Under the pieces are notes generated by a model. The model made no database searches. It saw only the letters and a program-made list of their open reading frames with translations, and was not told where the DNA came from. From Actinoallomurus oryzae (GTDB lineage Bacteria > Actinomycetota > Actinomycetes > Streptosporangiales > Streptosporangiaceae), in NCBI RefSeq assembly GCF_039541955.1, contig NZ_BAABHF010000019.1, positions 434,001 to 498,000 of the forward strand: DNA of 64,000 nucleotides, given 5' to 3'. Below, piece by piece: positions 18,953 through 27,175 of this stretch. The translations under genes were made by a program, and so were the position numbers. Within the stretch, counting starts at the first letter, position 1, and each line of letters begins with the position of its first letter.

Positions 18953-19675
18953 TCAAGCAGCCTCCGTACGGAAAAGTGTGCCCGCTCCGGAACGCAGGCC
19001 GTGGTCACCGGCGAGGCGAAGACCCTCCCAGACGCTCACCTGGTTGGCGGTGAGCACGGGCTTGCCCAGCCGTTCGTCGAGGTCGTCGAGCCAGGCCACG
19101 GTGTGCAGCGCCGTGTCGGGCACCAGCACGGCCTCGGCGTCGGTGTGGTCGTTGGCGGCGACGAAGCCGAGCACCTCGTCGCGGCCCAGCGTGCCGACCT
19201 CGGCCGCGGTGATGATGCCTCGGCACGAGAGCGCGACCACCTCGATGCCGCTCTCGCGCAGGAAGCCGGAGAAGCGCTCGGCGACGTCCGCCGGGTAGGT
19301 CGCCGCCACCGCGACCCGGCGTACGCCGAGATGCCGGACGGCGTTCACGAAGGCGAACGAGGTGCTGGACGCGGGCACGCCCGCGGCCTGTTCGACCCCG
19401 GCGACCTGCTCGGCCGCGCCCTGCCGGCCGAACACGAAGCTGCCGCTGGTGCAGGCCCAGATCGCGGTGCTCACGCCGAGGTCGCGCAGCTTACGCGCGC
19501 CCTCGGCGAGAACGTCCGGGCCACCGATGTCCAGCAGGGCGTCCACACGGTGCGCGTCCTCACGCATGAGCGTGTGCACCACCGGCAGGCTCACGTCGCC
19601 GAGGACACGTTCCATCTGCGGATAGTCGTCCTCGGCGCTGAACCCGGGGTAGAGGATCCCGACCGTGTGGCCCAT
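18953..19675 (-). CDS. Asp/Glu racemase superfamily protein, maleate isomerase-like, one catalytic Cys
   Basis: 240 residues. The first active-site Cys of the maleate isomerase/arylmalonate decarboxylase group is present in WACTSGSF. The second position, normally SCTN, reads VPDTALHT, so the second Cys is missing. Single-Cys members include decarboxylases, so the chemistry may differ from that of its neighbour at 19715. It sits between that paralogue and gntR on the same strand, with an operator copy just upstream. The substrate is unknown, probably a C4-C6 dicarboxylate or its half-amide. Confidence 0.8.
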   Translation of the reverse strand: MGHTVGILYPGFSAEDDYPQMERVLGDVSLPVVHTLMREDAHRVDALLDIGGPDVLAEGARKLRDLGVSTAIWACTSGSFVFGRQGAAEQVAGVEQAAGVPASSTSFAFVNAVRHLGVRRVAVAATYPADVAERFSGFLRESGIEVVALSCRGIITAAEVGTLGRDEVLGFVAANDHTDAEAVLVPDTALHTVAWLDDLDERLGKPVLTANQVSVWEGLRLAGDHGLRSGAGTLFRTEAA

Positions 19676-19694
19676 CTTCTCTCCATTTTGGCAG

Positions 19695-19706
19695 ATTGTT
19701 TACAAC
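19695..19706. promoter_or_regulatory. GntR-type operator, copy 2 (one mismatch)
   Basis: ATTGTTTACAAC has an inner TTGT/ACAA dyad and matches the other two sites except at the spacer and last base. It lies in the 39-nt gap before the isomerase-like gene that precedes gntR, where it could give a second autoregulated promoter. Confidence 0.6.
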
Positions 19707-19714
19707 TTACCGCG

Positions 19715-20494
19715 TTACGCCGCAGTGGGACGTACCGCCTCGACGAGCCACTGGCCGGTGCCCATCGCCTGCGCTCCCATCGCCCGCAGCGCCGCGCACA
19801 TCGTCACCTGGTTCGCGGTGAGCACCGGCTTGCCGAGCGCGCGTTCCAGCGGCGCGATGATGTCGTACGTCGGGACGTTGGTGCAGCTGACGAAGATCGC
19901 CTCGGCGTCCGGCCGGTCGACCGCGCGGACCGCCGCGACCACCTCGGAGTAGCCGACCTTCCAGATGTGGTTCATCAGGCCGAGCCCGACGCTGGAGCCC
20001 GTCTCGATGCCGTGCTCGCCGAGGAAGGTGAGCAGCCGGTCGGTGACGCTGTCGATGTACGGCGTGACGACCGCGATCCGGCTGACGCCGAGGAGACGGA
20101 GCGACTCGACCAGCGCCCCGGAGGTCGTCGTGGCCGCGGGCGCGCCGGCGTCCAGGATGCTCTGGCTCAGCAGCCGCTCGCCCTCCGCGCCGTGCACGAA
20201 GCTGCCCGAGGCACAGGCGAAGGCGACGACCAGCGGCTCCGGCGCCAGCACGTCGCGCGTCGCCCGCCGTACGGTGTCGACGTCGGCCAGCGCCGAGGCC
20301 ATCTCGACGGTCACCGGCACCGGCACGAACGGCAGCCGGGTCATGTACAGCGACACGTGGTCGGGCGCCCAGCGCCACAGCTCGCGGTCGAGGGCGAAGT
20401 CGAAGGGCGCGACCACGCCGACGCCGACCTGGGCGACCAACTCGAAGTCGACGACCACGTCCGCGGGACCGCCCGGAGGTAGGTCGGCGCTCAC
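19715..20494 (-). CDS. Asp/Glu racemase superfamily protein, maleate isomerase-like, both Cys present
   Basis: 259 residues. Both catalytic Cys of the maleate isomerase group are visible: FACASGSF and VSCTNVPTYD. That arrangement catalyses cis-trans isomerisation or racemisation next to a carboxylate. The GTG start at 20494 overlaps the stop of the DUF3830 gene by GTGA, so translation is coupled. The shared ending pattern (LGKPVLTANQV) shows it is paralogous to the gene at 18953. The substrate is unknown. Confidence 0.82.
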   Translation of the reverse strand: MSADLPPGGPADVVVDFELVAQVGVGVVAPFDFALDRELWRWAPDHVSLYMTRLPFVPVPVTVEMASALADVDTVRRATRDVLAPEPLVVAFACASGSFVHGAEGERLLSQSILDAGAPAATTTSGALVESLRLLGVSRIAVVTPYIDSVTDRLLTFLGEHGIETGSSVGLGLMNHIWKVGYSEVVAAVRAVDRPDAEAIFVSCTNVPTYDIIAPLERALGKPVLTANQVTMCAALRAMGAQAMGTGQWLVEAVRPTAA

Positions 20495-20985
20495 CGTTCG
20501 TACCGCTGGTACACCAGGCGCTCGCCCACGCTGCCCGAGCGCCACACGTCGTTGCACGCCTCGGCCATCGGCTCCAGGCCCTCGACGATCGTGGCGTAGA
20601 CGTTGCCGGGCACCCAGCCCACGTCGCCGTTGAGGAGCAGGTTGTTGCGGCCGTAGAAGATCGCCAGATCGATCACGCCCGGAAGCGCGTCGATCCCCTT
20701 CTCCTCCTTGAAGCGCCGGTCGAGCATGCCCCCGTTGAAGGAGAAGTAGACGACGTCGCCGGGGATCGGCGTGACCGTGGGGTTCTCCAGGCCGGGCTCC
20801 TCGGCGGCGAAGCGCTCGACCATCGTGTAGACCTCGTTGCGGGCGTACTTGGCGTGGTAGATGTCGCCGCCCTGCGGGAGCGCCCGCCACACCGCCTCGC
20901 ACGTACGAGGCGCGTCCTTGTCGAGCAGTTCCGCGACGCACGACACACCGCGGCGCTCCAGCGTGATCTTGATATGTCTCGGCAT
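20491..20985 (-). CDS. DUF3830 family protein (cyclophilin-like fold)
   Basis: 164 residues from the ATG at 20985, which has a strong GGGAGG. The start MPRHIKITLERRGVSCVAEL and the motifs TCEAVWRALP and HAKYARNEVY identify DUF3830, a family predicted to have the cyclophilin-like fold and of unknown biochemical role. It is the first gene of the operon DUF3830 - isomerase - isomerase - gntR. In my experience such genes occur beside amidases and dicarboxylate-type enzymes, which suggests a small-molecule step rather than protein folding. Confidence 0.8.
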   Translation of the reverse strand: MPRHIKITLERRGVSCVAELLDKDAPRTCEAVWRALPQGGDIYHAKYARNEVYTMVERFAAEEPGLENPTVTPIPGDVVYFSFNGGMLDRRFKEEKGIDALPGVIDLAIFYGRNNLLLNGDVGWVPGNVYATIVEGLEPMAEACNDVWRSGSVGERLVYQRYER

Positions 20986-21146
20986 GCCAGACCTCCCACT
21001 GCACATGGTCGAGGTGAGGCACGTCGCTCACCCCGATGACTTCCCTGCGGGCGCCTTGGGATCCGTCCTGGCCTCTGGTCCGGGTGATGAGGTCCGGGGT
21101 GGGTTCAGGTTGCGACGGTCTTGCAGCACTTCATCAGCTCTGGCGC

Positions 21147-21162
21147 TGATTGTTGACAATCA
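21147..21162. promoter_or_regulatory. GntR-type operator, copy 3 (best match)
   Basis: TGATTGTTGACAATCA is a perfect 7-2-7 dyad between the DUF3830 operon and the hydroxyacid dehydrogenase-amidase operon, placed to control both directions. Confidence 0.8.
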
Positions 21163-21226
21163 TACGAAGTCTGCCTAGCGTGTCAATGCCCCTGGTGACC
21201 TCGGAATACGCACGGGAGCGTCAGCT

Positions 21227-22201
21227 GTGACCACGCGGAATCCGGCCGTTCTCGTCCTGGAAGGCGATGCCCCGCCGCCCCGGTTGGCCGCCATCGGACG
21301 GCTCGCCGATGTACGGCGTACGGACGCGGCCGGCCTGGCGGAGGCGCTGCCGGGCGCCGAGGTGCTCTTCCTGTGGGACTTCTGGTCCGACGCCGTCGCC
21401 GCCGCGTGGCCGCGCGCCGACGCGCTCCGGTGGGTGCACATCGCCAGCGCGGGGGTCGACCGGCTGCTGTTCCCCGGCCTCGTCGAGAGCGACGTCGTGG
21501 TCACCAACTCGCGCGGCGTCTTCGACGAGCCGATCGCCGAGTACGTCCTCGGGCTGATCCTCTGCTTCGCCAAGGACCTGCACACCACGGTGCGCCTGCA
21601 GGACCGCCGCGAGTGGCGGCACCGCGACGCCGAGCGCATCACCGGTGCCCGCGTCCTGGTCGTCGGCACCGGCCCGATCGGCCGGGCCATCGGGCGCCGC
21701 CTGTCCGCCGTCGGCATGGCCGTCTCGGGCATCGGCCGCTCCGGCCGGGCGGGCGACCCGGACCTGGGTGACGTACGGCCGTTCGGCGAGCTGGCCCCGG
21801 CGCTCGCCGACGCCGACTACGTCGTGCTCGCCGCGCCGCTCACCGACCTCACCCGCGACATGATCGACGCCGCCGCGCTGGCCCGGATGCGGCCCTCCGC
21901 CCGGCTCATCAACGTCGGCCGCGGCGGGCTCGTGGTGGAGAAGGCACTGGTCGACGCACTGTCCGAGGGCCGCATCGCCGGAGCGGCGCTCGACGTGTTC
22001 GCGACCGAGCCGCTGGCGGAGTCCTCGCCGCTCTGGACGCTGCCGAACGTCCTGGTCTCCCCCCACATGGCGGGTGACACGGTCGGCTGGCACGACGAGC
22101 TGGCCGAGCTGTTCCTCGACAACCTGGGCCGCTACCGGGACGGACGTCCGCTGGTGAATGTGGTCGACAAGAAGCTGGGATACGTCACGAGAGGGACCTG
22201 A
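21227..22201 (+). CDS. D-2-hydroxyacid dehydrogenase
   Basis: 324 residues. The NAD-binding motif is VLVVGTGPIGRAIGRRL, with LINVGRGGLV and a late PHMAGDT carrying the catalytic His region. The family reversibly oxidises D-2-hydroxy acids to 2-oxo acids. The GTG start has GGGAG eight nt upstream. The stop overlaps the amidase ATG by one base, so the two form an operon under operator copy 3. The substrate presumably comes from the amidase/isomerase pathway but cannot be named. Confidence 0.88.
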   Translation: MTTRNPAVLVLEGDAPPPRLAAIGRLADVRRTDAAGLAEALPGAEVLFLWDFWSDAVAAAWPRADALRWVHIASAGVDRLLFPGLVESDVVVTNSRGVFDEPIAEYVLGLILCFAKDLHTTVRLQDRREWRHRDAERITGARVLVVGTGPIGRAIGRRLSAVGMAVSGIGRSGRAGDPDLGDVRPFGELAPALADADYVVLAAPLTDLTRDMIDAAALARMRPSARLINVGRGGLVVEKALVDALSEGRIAGAALDVFATEPLAESSPLWTLPNVLVSPHMAGDTVGWHDELAELFLDNLGRYRDGRPLVNVVDKKLGYVTRGT

Positions 22202-23601
22202 TGGCCGAGATCGCGTACCTCACCGCGAGCGAGATGCTGGCCGCCTTCCGCGCCGGGAGCCTGTCCCCGGTCGAGGCGACGTCCGCCGTCCTGGCACGCA
22301 TCGCCGAGGCCGATCCGTCGGTCAACGCGTTCTGCCTCGTCGCCCCCGACGAGGCCCTCGCGGCGGCGCGCGCGTCGGAGGAGCGCTGGCGGCGCGGCGA
22401 GCCGCTCGGGCGCCTCGACGGCGTCCCCATCTCGATCAAGGACGTCCTGCTGACCCGCGGCCACCCCACGCTCCGCGGCTCGCGCACGATCGCGCCGGAC
22501 GGCCCGTGGCCGGACGACTCCCCCGCCGTCGCGCGGGTGCGCGAGCACGGCGGCGTGATCGTCGGCAAGACCACGACGCCCGAGCTCGGCTGGAAGGGCG
22601 TCACGGACGGACCGCTGACCGGAGTCACCCGCAACCCCTGGGACCCGTCGCGCACGCCGGGCGGTTCCAGCGGAGGCGCCGCCGCGGCGGTCGCCCTCGG
22701 CATGGCGCCGCTCGCCCTGGGCACCGACGGGGGCGGCTCGGTGCGCATCCCGGCCGCCTTCACGGGTGTCTTCGCGCACAAGCCGACGTACGGCCGGGTG
22801 CCGCACTTCCCGGCGAGCCCGTTCGGCACGCTCGCACACGTGGGCCCGATCACCTGGAGCGTCGCCGACGCCGAGCTGCTGCTCGAGGTGATCTCGGAGC
22901 CCGACAGCCGCGACTGGTCGGCGCTGCCGCCGGCCGTCCCGGCCGAGCCGGTCGACCTGCGGGGCCTGCGGATCGCCTTCAGCCCGGCACTCGGGTACGC
23001 CTCGGTGGACGCGGAGGTGGCGGCGGTCGTGGAGAAGGCGGTCGCGGTCTTCACCGACCTCGGCGCTCAGGTGGAGCAGGCCGACCCGGGCTTCGCCGAC
23101 CCGGTGGAGGCCTTCCACGTCCTCTGGTTCGCCGGCGCCGCCAAGTCGGTGGAGTCGCTCACCCCCGCCCAGCGCGAGCTGCTGGACCCGGGCCTGCGGG
23201 AGATCTCCGAGCAGGGCGCGCGGCACTCCGCGCTCGACTACCTCACGGCGACCGCGTGCCGGATGGAGCTGGGCCGCCTGATGGGCGCCTTCCACGAGGA
23301 CTACGACCTGTTGCTGACCCCGGCGATGCCCATTCCGGCGTTCGAGGCCGGCCGTGAGGCGCCGGCCGGCTCGCCGTCGCCCCGGTGGACGAGCTGGACG
23401 CCGTTCACCTACCCGTTCAACATGACCCAGCAGCCGGCGGCCAGCGTGCCGTGCGGCTTCACGTCGGCCGGCCTGCCGGTGGGCCTGCAGGTCGTGGGCC
23501 CGCGCCACGCGGACGCCCGCGTCCTGGCGGCCTGCCGCGCCTTCGAGCAGGCCGGCTCCTGGCACGACCGCCGGCCGGTCGTCGGCGATTCGCCCGAATG
23601 A
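22201..23601 (+). CDS. Amidase signature family hydrolase
   Basis: 466 residues with the amidase-signature catalytic triad: Lys in ISIKDVLLTRG, the Ser-rich TPGGSSGGAAAA, and GTDGGGSVRIPAAF carrying the nucleophile Ser. Such enzymes split carboxamides to acid and ammonia. It has no signal peptide, so it acts in the cytoplasm. Translation is coupled to the upstream dehydrogenase. In this cluster it may release a carboxylate that the isomerase-like enzymes then process; that order is inference. Confidence 0.88.
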   Translation: MAEIAYLTASEMLAAFRAGSLSPVEATSAVLARIAEADPSVNAFCLVAPDEALAAARASEERWRRGEPLGRLDGVPISIKDVLLTRGHPTLRGSRTIAPDGPWPDDSPAVARVREHGGVIVGKTTTPELGWKGVTDGPLTGVTRNPWDPSRTPGGSSGGAAAAVALGMAPLALGTDGGGSVRIPAAFTGVFAHKPTYGRVPHFPASPFGTLAHVGPITWSVADAELLLEVISEPDSRDWSALPPAVPAEPVDLRGLRIAFSPALGYASVDAEVAAVVEKAVAVFTDLGAQVEQADPGFADPVEAFHVLWFAGAAKSVESLTPAQRELLDPGLREISEQGARHSALDYLTATACRMELGRLMGAFHEDYDLLLTPAMPIPAFEAGREAPAGSPSPRWTSWTPFTYPFNMTQQPAASVPCGFTSAGLPVGLQVVGPRHADARVLAACRAFEQAGSWHDRRPVVGDSPE

Positions 23602-23699
23602 ACCATTTGTTGCCTCACACCGCGTAAAGCTGGGCTCAACAGGTCCAGACCCCTAATATGAGGGCGCAACAGTCAGGTACGGCGGCCGAGGGGAACGAC

Positions 23700-23888
23700 G
23701 TGGTGAACATCGCGGACCGGGCATCAGGCCCTGATCAGCGACCCGTCGCGGACCCGGACGCCGCGCCGTACTCCCCGCTCGGCGGTTCGTCCGTTCACGA
23801 GGCGGACCCCGCGCCGCGGGTCGTCCGTGCCGTCGGCGATCCGCTGTCCACCGTCAGCGTGCGCGGAGGCATCGCCGTCGAGCACTAG
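23700..23888 (+). CDS. Possible small protein of 62 residues
   Basis: A frame opening at GTG 23700 (or 23703) after GAGGGG, itself downstream of a -10-like TAATAT at 23654-23659. The product is rich in Asp, Pro and Arg, with a C-terminus reading LSTVSVRGGIAVEH. I do not recognise it. The size and tail recall a peptide precursor, but no maturation enzyme of a known class is adjacent. It precedes the ROK gene by 67 nt. It could also be untranslated leader. Confidence 0.35.
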   Translation: MVNIADRASGPDQRPVADPDAAPYSPLGGSSVHEADPAPRVVRAVGDPLSTVSVRGGIAVEH

Positions 23889-23955
23889 GCGTGGTACGAC
23901 GAGGCGGGCCGCCCTCGACGCGCACACGGTCGGGGGCTCGGATAAGGAGCGAAGA

Positions 23956-24972
23956 ATGCCGGACACCTGGGTCGTCGTGGGCCTGGACAACGGGGGCACC
24001 TGCAACAACGCGACGGTGCTGGACGCGTCGGGGAAGTTCCTCGTCGACCGGCTGGTGGAGATCCCCAGCCGCGTCACCGAGGGCCCGGAGATCGCGGTCG
24101 GAGCCCTGGCCGAGGCCTTGGAGGGCGTCCTGACCCTCACCGGTGTCGAGCGGTCGCGGGTCCGCGCCGTCGGGCTGGACACCCCCGGACCGGCCAGCGC
24201 CGACGGCGTGATCTCCTCCAAGGGCGCGACGAACTTCCCCCAGCCGGCCTGGTGGGGCTTTGACGTCCGTACGGCGCTGGAGGAGCGGCTCGGCCTGCCG
24301 GTCGTCTACAACAACGACGGGAACGCCGCCGCCCTGTACGCCCACCACGCCCACTTCGGCGCGGAGGCGGCGGAGCACTCCTCGATCTCGGCCATCGTCG
24401 GCACCGGCCTGGGCGGCGGCGTGATCGAGGCCGGCCAGGTCGTACGCGGCGCGGCGGGCATGGCGGGCGAGCTGGGGCACGTGCACATCCCGATGGAGGG
24501 GCTGCTGGCGGAGGGGCAGCCGCTGCCGATGTGCAACTGCGGGTTCGGCGCCGACGCCGAGAGCGTCGCCTCCCTGACCGGCATCGCGGCGAACCTGCTC
24601 CCGTACTGGCTGACCCGCTTCCCCGGGCACGAGCTGGCGGGCGTGCCGATCCTGGAGGCGGCCAAGCTCGTCCGCTCCCGCGGCGAGGACGGCGACCCTC
24701 TCGCGCTGAAGATCTTCGAGCAGCAGGCGATGGCGCTCGGCCGGCTCTTCACGATCGCGGCCAACTTCACCGACCCGAGCGCGTACTTCATCGGCGGCGG
24801 CGTGGTCGAGACGGGCCCGAAGTTCCGCGAGTGGTTCCTGGAGAAGGTACGCGAGCACACCGTCCTGCGCGAAGAACAGCAGCGGGTGGCCTCATTCGCG
24901 CTGGTCCCGGACCTGGACATGGCCGGCGCGCGCGGGGCCGCGATCGCCGCGCGCGACGCCTCCGCGCCGTGA
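23956..24972 (+). CDS. ROK-family sugar kinase-like protein
   Basis: 338 residues. The phosphate-binding motif is atypical (VGLDNGGT), followed by VGLDTPG, YNNDGNAAAL and VGTGLGGGV. The ROK zinc motif is partly lost: CNCGFGADAE lacks the third Cys. ROK proteins are hexose kinases or repressors; no DNA-binding domain is present, so a kinase is more likely. AAGGAG gives a clear ATG. It is followed with overlap or a short gap by a ureohydrolase, an unusual partner. Confidence 0.82.
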   Translation: MPDTWVVVGLDNGGTCNNATVLDASGKFLVDRLVEIPSRVTEGPEIAVGALAEALEGVLTLTGVERSRVRAVGLDTPGPASADGVISSKGATNFPQPAWWGFDVRTALEERLGLPVVYNNDGNAAALYAHHAHFGAEAAEHSSISAIVGTGLGGGVIEAGQVVRGAAGMAGELGHVHIPMEGLLAEGQPLPMCNCGFGADAESVASLTGIAANLLPYWLTRFPGHELAGVPILEAAKLVRSRGEDGDPLALKIFEQQAMALGRLFTIAANFTDPSAYFIGGGVVETGPKFREWFLEKVREHTVLREEQQRVASFALVPDLDMAGARGAAIAARDASAP

Positions 24973-24995
24973 GCTCCTCACGGCCGCACGGGCCC

Positions 24996-26048
24996 ATGCG
25001 CGTCAACCGCTCATCGGAGCTGGAGTGGAGCGGTGTCCAGACGTTCATGAAGGCCCCGGTGTGCCTGACACCGGAAGACCTGCGGGCGGGCAACGTGGAC
25101 GTCGCGGTCGGTGGCGCGCCCTGGGACGGCACGGCGTCCGGCCTCAGCGGCACCCGCCTGGGCCCCCGTGCCATCCGGCAGGGCGACTACATCTCCGGGT
25201 CGCGGTACATCACCCACCTCGGCGTCCGGGTGAACCCGCTGGACCATCTCGTCCTGGCCGACTACGGCGACGCCGAGGTGCTGATCGGCGACACCGAGGG
25301 CACGTACGAGAACATCCGCGGGTTCGTCGGCGAGATCCTCGCCGGCGGCGCGATCCCGATCATTCTCGGCGGCGACCACGGGATCACCTGGCCCGCCGCC
25401 ACGGCGGTGGCCGACGCGTACGGGCACGGCAAGGTCGGCATCGTGCACTTCGACGCCCACGCGGACACCGCGCCGGACATGCAGGGCTCGCTGTACGGCC
25501 ACGGCACGCCGATGCGGCGGCTGATCGAGAGCGGCGCGGTGCCCGGCCGCAACTTCGTGCAGGTGGGGTTGCGGGGGTACTGGCCCGAGCCGCCCGTCCT
25601 GGCGTGGATGGAGGCGAACGAGCTCCGCACCCACTTCATGGCGGAGATCCACCGGGACGGCTTCGGGGCGGTGCTGGAACGCGCGGTCGACGAGGCGCTG
25701 GACTCCGCCGACCACCTGTACATCTCGCTCGACGTGGACGTCGCCGACCCCGCGTACGCTCCGGGCACCGGGACGCCGGAGCCGGGCGGCCTGACGAGCG
25801 CCGAGGTGCTGTGGGCCATCCGGCGCCTGGCGGCCGAGGTCGGGATGGTCGGCATGGACGTGGTGGAGGTCAGCCCGCCGTACGACGTGGGCCCGGACAT
25901 CACGGCGCTGCTGGCACGGCGCGCGGTGATGGAGGCGCTGACGGGCACGGCCATGCGGCGGATCGGCCTGACCGAGCCGGACTACCTGGACCCTCGGTCG
26001 ACGGGCTCCGGCGAGAGCCGCACATACCGGACATCGGAGGGAACCTGA
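24996..26048 (+). CDS. Ureohydrolase (arginase/agmatinase family)
   Basis: 350 residues. All manganese-binding motifs are present: GGDHGITWP, FDAHADTAPD, and SLDVDVADP followed by APGTGTPEPGG. The family hydrolyses a guanidino group to urea and an amine (agmatine, guanidinobutyrate, guanidinopropionate, arginine). The exact substrate cannot be decided. I start at ATG 24996; a GTG at 24969 overlaps the ROK stop by GTGA and would add nine residues. With the GabT/GabD pair 8 kb away, guanidinobutyrate to GABA is an attractive but unproven link. Confidence 0.85.
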   Translation: MRVNRSSELEWSGVQTFMKAPVCLTPEDLRAGNVDVAVGGAPWDGTASGLSGTRLGPRAIRQGDYISGSRYITHLGVRVNPLDHLVLADYGDAEVLIGDTEGTYENIRGFVGEILAGGAIPIILGGDHGITWPAATAVADAYGHGKVGIVHFDAHADTAPDMQGSLYGHGTPMRRLIESGAVPGRNFVQVGLRGYWPEPPVLAWMEANELRTHFMAEIHRDGFGAVLERAVDEALDSADHLYISLDVDVADPAYAPGTGTPEPGGLTSAEVLWAIRRLAAEVGMVGMDVVEVSPPYDVGPDITALLARRAVMEALTGTAMRRIGLTEPDYLDPRSTGSGESRTYRTSEGT

Positions 26049-26247
26049 CCTGTGAGGGAACCTGATGGGAATACTCCACTTAATCGATTGACAACGCAGG
26101 GAATTCGGCCACAACCTTGTGGGGTGAGCCATGACGTTCGCCTGACGGTGCGCCTGCACGTCGATCTCCGCCTGCAGGCCAGCGCGCTGTGCGTACCCTC
26201 CTCGCCCCGCCGCTGAATCTCCCCGCCTGGCAGGAAAAGGATTCGTC

Positions 26248-27009
26248 ATGACCCAGCACCGGTCGCCGAACCGGGCTTCGCGCCATCTCGTAGACCTGGA
26301 CGCCCGCTACCGCGAGCGTCTTCACCGCGGCCACGCTCTCGCCCCGGTGGAGACGGTCCCCGCGGACGGGACGCTCCTGGACGTGGTCCCGCTCCCCGAC
26401 ACGGGGAAGGTCCTGATGATCGTGGCTCACGTCGTCCCCGCCTCGGCCGTACCGCCGGGCTCGCCGCCCGAGAGCGACGGCCGACCCGCTCTCTTCCCGG
26501 CACCGCCGCGGACGACGGTGGACGCCCAGACACCCGCCGACGCTCCGAGCGCCGATGACGCCTCGGCCGCCTCGCCGGCCTCCGGTGCCGGGGCGCCGCC
26601 GGACGGCGCCTCGCCGCCGCTGGGCGTCATCGGGCAGGAGCCTTCCCCTGCCGAGTGGCCGGAAGCGAATCCCGTGCGACGGGACGACGCACCGTCGGAG
26701 GCCCTGCGGATCGACCCGTCGTCCCGGCGCGTCTGGGTGGAGGGCCGGGAGATCGGACTGACGTACCAGGAGTTCGAACTGCTGGCGCACTTCACGACGC
26801 ACCCGTGGCAGGTCTTCAGCCGGACCGACCTCATGCGGGCCCTCTGGCCGGCGGTGGACGCCACGACCAGGACGGTCGACGTGCACGTCCACCGCCTCCG
26901 CCGCAAGCTCGGCAGCGCGGGCTCCCGGCTCGCGACCGTACGGCGGGTCGGCTACACCTACCGGCCCCACGACGTGCACCGGGCCGAGCCCGCGCAGGCG
27001 GGCGAGTGA
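26248..27009 (+). CDS. Winged-helix regulator without receiver domain
   Basis: 253 residues. The N-terminal half is Pro/Ala-rich and low complexity (about 75-145), with a conserved-looking start RYRERLHRGHALAPVE. The last ~100 residues are an OmpR/PhoB-type winged helix (YQEFELLAHF, TVDVHVHRLRRKLG, RRVGYTYR). There is no receiver domain or phosphorylation Asp, so it is not an ordinary response regulator. Such orphan wHTH proteins are common in actinomycetes. Targets are unknown. Confidence 0.8.
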   Translation: MTQHRSPNRASRHLVDLDARYRERLHRGHALAPVETVPADGTLLDVVPLPDTGKVLMIVAHVVPASAVPPGSPPESDGRPALFPAPPRTTVDAQTPADAPSADDASAASPASGAGAPPDGASPPLGVIGQEPSPAEWPEANPVRRDDAPSEALRIDPSSRRVWVEGREIGLTYQEFELLAHFTTHPWQVFSRTDLMRALWPAVDATTRTVDVHVHRLRRKLGSAGSRLATVRRVGYTYRPHDVHRAEPAQAGE

Positions 27010-27175
27010 CCTTCTCCGGATGACCGTCGGCGAGTGACCGACATCGCTCGATGGCGGAGCCGGGCGGAGCCGGGCGGGCCGGACGGGATCGGTGTGGCCG
27101 GGCGGAATGGTCGAGGCCCGCGGTGCGGCGGCTTGACCGAAAAGCGTTCGCCCGGCGGATCGGGAACGATCTACG

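Noticed and set aside
15071..26048. Complete arginine-to-succinate route via guanidinobutyramide (amidase, ureohydrolase, GabT, GabD)
   Set aside because: The enzyme classes fit, but the monooxygenase is missing, the ureohydrolase has no GntR operator, and the isomerase-like, DUF3830 and hydroxyacid genes are unexplained.
26080..26247. Fourth GntR operator at the ATTGACAAC sequence
   Set aside because: Only one half-site matches and there is no dyad; TTGACA here is more likely a -35 element.
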